This document shows positions 60,404-64,000 of a stretch of 64,000 bases of DNA, one piece after another. The position numbers and the translations under genes were made by a program. The DNA comes from Catellatospora bangladeshensis (GTDB lineage: Bacteria; Actinomycetota; Actinomycetes; Mycobacteriales; Micromonosporaceae), in NCBI RefSeq assembly GCF_016862575.1, contig NZ_BONF01000048.1, forward strand, positions 27,455 through 91,454, written 5' to 3'. How positions within the stretch are numbered: position 1 is the first letter of the stretch; the number at the start of each line of letters is the position of its first letter. Under the pieces are notes generated by a model that was not told where the DNA came from, did no database searches, and saw only the letters and a program-made list of their open reading frames with translations.

Positions 60404-63033
60404 CCTAGCTGTGCGAGCGCCGCGTCGATGCGGGTCAGGTCGGCCTCGGCCGTGGCCAGCCGCTCGCGCAGCTTGCCCACCACCTGCTCCGGTGCCTTGG
60501 CCAGGAAGCCCTCGTTGCCCAGCTTCGCCGTGGCCTGCGAGATCTCCTTCTCTGCGGCGGCCCGGTCCTTGGTCAGGCGGGCCCGCTCGGCGGCCACGTC
60601 GATGCTGCCCCGGGTGTCCAGGGAGACCGTCACGCCGCCCGCGACCGCGATGGTGCCCGTCGCGGTGAAGCCGTCGCCCGGCACGTCCAGCCGCGCCAGG
60701 AAGCGCATCAGCGGCTCGTGCGCGGCGATGCCCGCACCGGCCAGCCCGTCCAGCGCCGCCGCCACCCGCTGCCCCGGCTTGAGGCCCTGGTCGGCCCGGA
60801 ACCGGCGCACCTCGGTGACGACCCGCTGCAGCGTCTCCAGCTCCGCCTCGGCCGCGTCGTCGATCAGCGCCGGGTCGGCGGCCGGCCAGGCGGCCACGGT
60901 CAGCGACGCATCGCCCTCAGCCTTGGTCAGCGCGCACCACAGCTCGTCGGTGACGAACGGGATCACCGGGTGCAGCAGCCGCAGCAGCTGGTCCAGCACG
61001 TGCCCTAGCACCCGGCGGGTGCGGTCGGCCGCGGCCTGGTCCTCGCCGGTCAGCACCGGCTTGGCCAGCTCCACGTACCAGTCGCAGACGTCGTCCCAGG
61101 CGAAGTGGAACAGGCTGTCGCAGACCTTCGCGAACTCGTACGCCTCGAAGTGCTCGTCGACCTCGGCGATGGTGTGCTGCAGGCGGGACAGGATCCAGCG
61201 GTCGATCGACGACAGCTCGGTCGGCAGGTCCCCGTCGGTGTGCGCGCCGTTGATCAGCGCGAACCGGGTCGCGTTCCAGAGCTTGTTGCAGAAGTTGCGC
61301 GAGCCCTGGCACCACTCCTCGCTGACCGGCACGTCCGAGCCCGGGTTCGCGCCGCGGGCCAGGGTGAACCGGGTCGCGTCGGCGCCGAAGCGCTCGATCC
61401 AGTCCAGCGGGTCGACCACGTTGCCGAACGACTTGCTCATCTTCTTGCCGTACTGGTCGCGCACCATGCCGTGCAGCGCGACGATGTCGAACGGCTGCTT
61501 TCCGTCCATCGCGTACAGGCCGAACATCATCATCCGGGCGACCCAGAAGAACAGGATGTCGTAGCCGGTCACCAGCACGCTGGTCGGGTAGAACTTCGAC
61601 AGGTCGGCGGTCTGCTCCGGCCAGCCCAGCGTCGAGAACGGCCACAGCGCCGACGAGAACCACGTGTCCAGCACGTCCTCGTCCTGGCGCCAGCCCTCAC
61701 CGGTCGGCACCTCGTCGTCGGGGCCGACGCAGACGACCTCGCCGTCCGGGCCGTACCAGACCGGGATCCGGTGGCCCCACCACAGCTGGCGCGAGATGCA
61801 CCAGTCGTGCATGTTGTCCACCCAGGCGAAGTAACGCTTGGACAGCTCGGCCGGCTCGATCCGGGTGCGCCCGTCGCGCACCGCGTCCCCGGCCGCCTTG
61901 GCCAGCGGGCCGGTGTTGACGAACCACTGCAGCGACAACCGCGGCTCCACCGTCGTCTTGCAGCGCGAGCAGTGCCCCACCGCGTGCACGTACGGCCGCT
62001 TCTCCGCCACGATCAGCCCCAGCTCACGCAGCGCGGCGACCACGGCCGGACGCGCCTCGTAGCGGTCCAGGCCCTGGAACGGCCCGTGCACCGTGATGAT
62101 CGCGCGCTCGTCCATCATCGTGATCGACGGCAGGTTGTGCCGCTGGCCGATCTCGAAGTCGTTCGGGTCGTGCGCCGGGGTCACCTTCACACAGCCGGTG
62201 CCGAACGCCGGGTCCACGTGCGCGTCGCCCACGATCGGGATGCGCCGGCCGGTCAGCGGCAGCTCCACCTCGGTGCCGATGAGGTGCTTGTAGCGCTCGT
62301 CGTCCGGGTGCACCGCGACCGCCGTGTCGCCCAGCATCGTCTCCGCGCGGGTGGTGGCGACCACGATCTCGTCGGAGTACCGGATCGAGACCAGCTCGCC
62401 CTCGTCGTCGGTGTGCTCCACCTCGATGTCGCTCAGCGCGGTCAGGCAGCGCGGGCACCAGTTGATGATGCGCTCGGCGCGGTAGATCAGGTCGTCGTCG
62501 TACAGCTTCTTGAAGATGGTCTGCACGGCCCGGGACAGGCCCTCGTCCATCGTGAAGCGCTCGCGCGACCAGTCCACCGAGTCGCCCAGGCGCTTCATCT
62601 GGCCCAGGATCGCCCCGCCCGACTCCGCCTTCCACTGCCACACCCGGTCCACGAACGTCTCGCGGCCCAGGTCGTGACGCGACAGACCCTCCGCGGCGAG
62701 CTTGCGCTCCACCACGTTCTGCGTCGCGATGCCAGCATGGTCCATGCCCGGCAGCCACAGCGCCTCGAAGCCCTGCATCCGCTTACGCCGGATCAGCGAG
62801 TCCTGAATGGTGTGGTCCAGCGCGTGGCCCACGTGCAGCGAACCCGTCACGTTCGGCGGCGGGATCACGATGGCGAACGGCGGCTTGTCGCTCTTCGCGT
62901 CGGCGCTGAAGTGACCGGCGGATACCCACTGCGCATACCGCCGCTGCTCTACCTCGCCCGGCGTGTACGCGGCGGCGAGTTCGGCGGACTGCGTGGCGCG
63001 CGCTTCGCGCGGCGGCTGGCTCAGATCGGTCAC
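60400..63033 (-). CDS. valS: Valyl-tRNA synthetase
   Basis: An 877-residue class Ia synthetase. HIGH is in [14 protein letters not shown] and KMSKS in [11 protein letters not shown]. The CP1 editing domain contains [22 protein letters not shown]. The C-terminal coiled-coil arm ([32 protein letters not shown]) is typical of ValRS. It is coupled to folC. The control region upstream to 63121 shows no T-box. Confidence 0.97.
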   Translation of the reverse strand: MTDLSQPPREARATQSAELAAAYTPGEVEQRRYAQWVSAGHFSADAKSDKPPFAIVIPPPNVTGSLHVGHALDHTIQDSLIRRKRMQGFEALWLPGMDHAGIATQNVVERKLAAEGLSRHDLGRETFVDRVWQWKAESGGAILGQMKRLGDSVDWSRERFTMDEGLSRAVQTIFKKLYDDDLIYRAERIINWCPRCLTALSDIEVEHTDDEGELVSIRYSDEIVVATTRAETMLGDTAVAVHPDDERYKHLIGTEVELPLTGRRIPIVGDAHVDPAFGTGCVKVTPAHDPNDFEIGQRHNLPSITMMDERAIITVHGPFQGLDRYEARPAVVAALRELGLIVAEKRPYVHAVGHCSRCKTTVEPRLSLQWFVNTGPLAKAAGDAVRDGRTRIEPAELSKRYFAWVDNMHDWCISRQLWWGHRIPVWYGPDGEVVCVGPDDEVPTGEGWRQDEDVLDTWFSSALWPFSTLGWPEQTADLSKFYPTSVLVTGYDILFFWVARMMMFGLYAMDGKQPFDIVALHGMVRDQYGKKMSKSFGNVVDPLDWIERFGADATRFTLARGANPGSDVPVSEEWCQGSRNFCNKLWNATRFALINGAHTDGDLPTELSSIDRWILSRLQHTIAEVDEHFEAYEFAKVCDSLFHFAWDDVCDWYVELAKPVLTGEDQAAADRTRRVLGHVLDQLLRLLHPVIPFVTDELWCALTKAEGDASLTVAAWPAADPALIDDAAEAELETLQRVVTEVRRFRADQGLKPGQRVAAALDGLAGAGIAAHEPLMRFLARLDVPGDGFTATGTIAVAGGVTVSLDTRGSIDVAAERARLTKDRAAAEKEISQATAKLGNEGFLAKAPEQVVGKLRERLATAEADLTRIDAALAQLG

Positions 63034-63086
63034 CCGCCAAGTCTACGAAGCGCCGACGGATCCCCCGCTGGCAGGCCGCCGCTTGC

Positions 63087-63092
63087 TAGGCT
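63087..63092 (+). promoter_or_regulatory. Putative -10 of the last plus-strand gene
   Basis: TAGGCT, 29 nt before the ATG at 63122, with GGAAGGG acting as a possible ribosome site between. It is the same TAGNCT core as before the SDR, DUF4870 and crotonase genes. No -35 found. Confidence 0.35.
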
Positions 63093-63121
63093 CCGCGAGT
63101 CGGCGGAAGGGTTGTGGTCAC

Positions 63122-63829
63122 ATGGCAGAGCAGGACGAGGCGGTACGCCCCGAGGCAGGCGCGGCGGAGGACATCCCGCAGTACGCGCGCCCCGCGGTGC
63201 GGCTCATCCCCGCCGCGGAACCGGCCTTCGAAGACGACGAGGACGAGGCCGCCGCGCGGAGCAAGCGCCGCCGCATCATGCTCACCGCGATGGCCGTGCT
63301 CGGCGCGGGCGCGATCGCCGCCGCGTTCACCCTCGGCCCGACGCTGTGGCGCATCAGCCAGCAGAGCGACGCCGTGCTCACCATGCCCGAGAAGATCGAC
63401 TCGTACGTGCGCGACGACAGCCCCGCGGCCAAGGACACCGCCGGCTACCTGCTGACCGCGCTCGCCGCCGACATCGAGCTGGACACCACGGCGTCCGCGA
63501 TCTACACCGACCCCGCGCAGGGCACCCCGAAGAGCATCATGCTGTTCGGCGGCACCACCACCATGTTCAGCCCCGAACGGGACCTGGAGACGGTGCTGCG
63601 CCTGATGGACGACGAGACCGGCAGCGTCACCGGCCTGAAGGACTACGAGCCCGGCGACCTCGGCGGCGTCCTCAAGTGCGGCGCCTCCGACGGCCCCGAG
63701 GGCGCGCTCGCCGTATGCGGCTGGGCCGACCACGGCAGCATCGCCCTGGCCCTCTTCCCCGGCCGCACCCCCGCCGAAGCCGCTCCCCTAATGACCACCC
63801 TCCGCACCGCCACCCTAACCCGCCCCTAA
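63122..63829 (+). CDS. Single-pass membrane protein of unknown function
   Basis: A 235-residue protein starting at the ATG at 63122. A disordered acidic N-terminus (1-52) is followed by KRRRIMLTAMAVLGAGAIAAAFTLG, a transmembrane helix with positive-inside flank, and an extracytoplasmic domain of about 150 residues. That part includes TMFSPERDLETVLRLMDDETG and two cysteines (VLKCGASDG and AVCGWADHGS), probably a disulfide. I do not recognise the family; it resembles hypothetical membrane proteins of Micromonosporaceae. Divergent from valS. Confidence 0.82.
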   Translation: MAEQDEAVRPEAGAAEDIPQYARPAVRLIPAAEPAFEDDEDEAAARSKRRRIMLTAMAVLGAGAIAAAFTLGPTLWRISQQSDAVLTMPEKIDSYVRDDSPAAKDTAGYLLTALAADIELDTTASAIYTDPAQGTPKSIMLFGGTTTMFSPERDLETVLRLMDDETGSVTGLKDYEPGDLGGVLKCGASDGPEGALAVCGWADHGSIALALFPGRTPAEAAPLMTTLRTATLTRP

Positions 63830-63870
63830 CCCCACCCCACCCCCACTTCCCTCGCCGCTTCCCTCGCGTC

Positions 63871-63925
63871 GATCATGAACTTATGGGCGTGTTCGACGGC
63901 GTGTCGCGCCCACGGCACCGTGATC
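63871..63925. repeat. GATC-capped palindrome, 55-nt family, copy 2 (degenerate)
   Basis: GATC at 63871-63874 and 63922-63925; the left arm GATCATGAACTTATGG is identical to the copy at 4372, while the right arm has diverged. The centre TCGACGGCGTGT is the reverse complement of ACACGCCGTCGA in copy 1, so the two copies are in opposite orientation. Confidence 0.82.
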
Positions 63926-63955
63926 GACTCCCTGGGGCGCCGCTGCGGGACGGTT

Positions 63956-64000
63956 GATCGCGTTCTCGTGTCGCAACCTGGGCTCTGACCACAGCTTTGG
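63956..64000. repeat. GATC-capped palindrome, 61-nt family, copy 4 (cut by window end)
   Basis: It begins with GATCGCGTTCTCGTGTC and continues CCTGGGCTCTGACC, matching the left arm and centre of the copy at 18028-18088 almost base for base. The last 17 or so nt fall outside the window. Confidence 0.8.

Noticed and set aside
61105..63957. A 950-codon open frame on the plus strand opposite valS and running over the last gene
   Set aside because: It crosses the start regions of two genes and has shadow-type composition. The real plus-strand gene is in another frame.

Overview
The window is GC-rich chromosomal DNA from an actinomycete, most likely a member of the Micromonosporaceae. That placement is an inference. 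It rests on the base composition, on the gene order nadD-rsfS-(phosphatase)-degV-comEA-comEC-holA-rpsT-lepA-hemW-hrcA-dnaJ-rsmE-phoH and valS-folC-DUF4233-ndk-SWIM...ileS...rne-rplU-rpmA-obg, on GTG/TTG starts with purine-rich ribosome sites, and on translational T-box control of ileS. I see no rRNA, tRNA, CRISPR array, insertion sequence or prophage. Almost the whole window is core housekeeping DNA with a few accessory genes inserted.

Regions, left to right. (1) 1-11.5 kb: the 5' part of phoH, a serine hydrolase, a HIT protein divergent from an SDR, rsmE, dnaJ and hrcA with a perfect CIRCE operator, then a DUF4870 protein, hemW, a crotonase, a membrane-anchored lysozyme-like protein and an Fe(II)/2-oxoglutarate dioxygenase. 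(2) 11.5-14 kb: two adjacent secreted proteins, each built from four chaplin-like two-cysteine repeats, probably cell-surface structural proteins. (3) 14-29.6 kb: Nudix, lepA, rpsT, holA, comEC and comEA (DNA uptake), a subtilase, an HTH protein, degV, a lipoprotein, a GpgP-like phosphatase, rsfS and nadD. (4) 29.7-36.5 kb: pepN, a trpS preceded by a complete Trp leader-peptide attenuator, a GNAT enzyme, and obg-rpmA-rplU. (5) 36.6-44.8 kb: three tandem paralogous lipoproteins, an RNase E/G, a pair of radical-SAM-associated proteins and an acyltransferase. (6) 45-52.5 kb: ileS with a T-box leader, a class I terpene synthase, a Fic protein, an ArsR-like regulator and a PASTA membrane protein. 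(7) 52.5-64 kb: a DUF6493/SWIM pair, ndk, an unusual membrane/VOC fusion, DUF4233, folC, valS and a membrane protein.

The strongest non-routine signals are the following. The intergenic spaces are seeded with imperfect palindromes that mostly start and end in GATC. They fall into several sequence families with nearly fixed length per family (55, 61 and 75 nt), plus a separate GAAGGGCACC family. The trpS leader carries a Trp-Trp leader peptide and three mutually exclusive stems. The paired multi-repeat chaplin-like proteins form a small surface-protein locus that I cannot match to a described family. Several genes appear to be transcribed without a leader from -10 boxes placed 6-7 nt before the start codon, including one divergent pair whose -10 boxes overlap.
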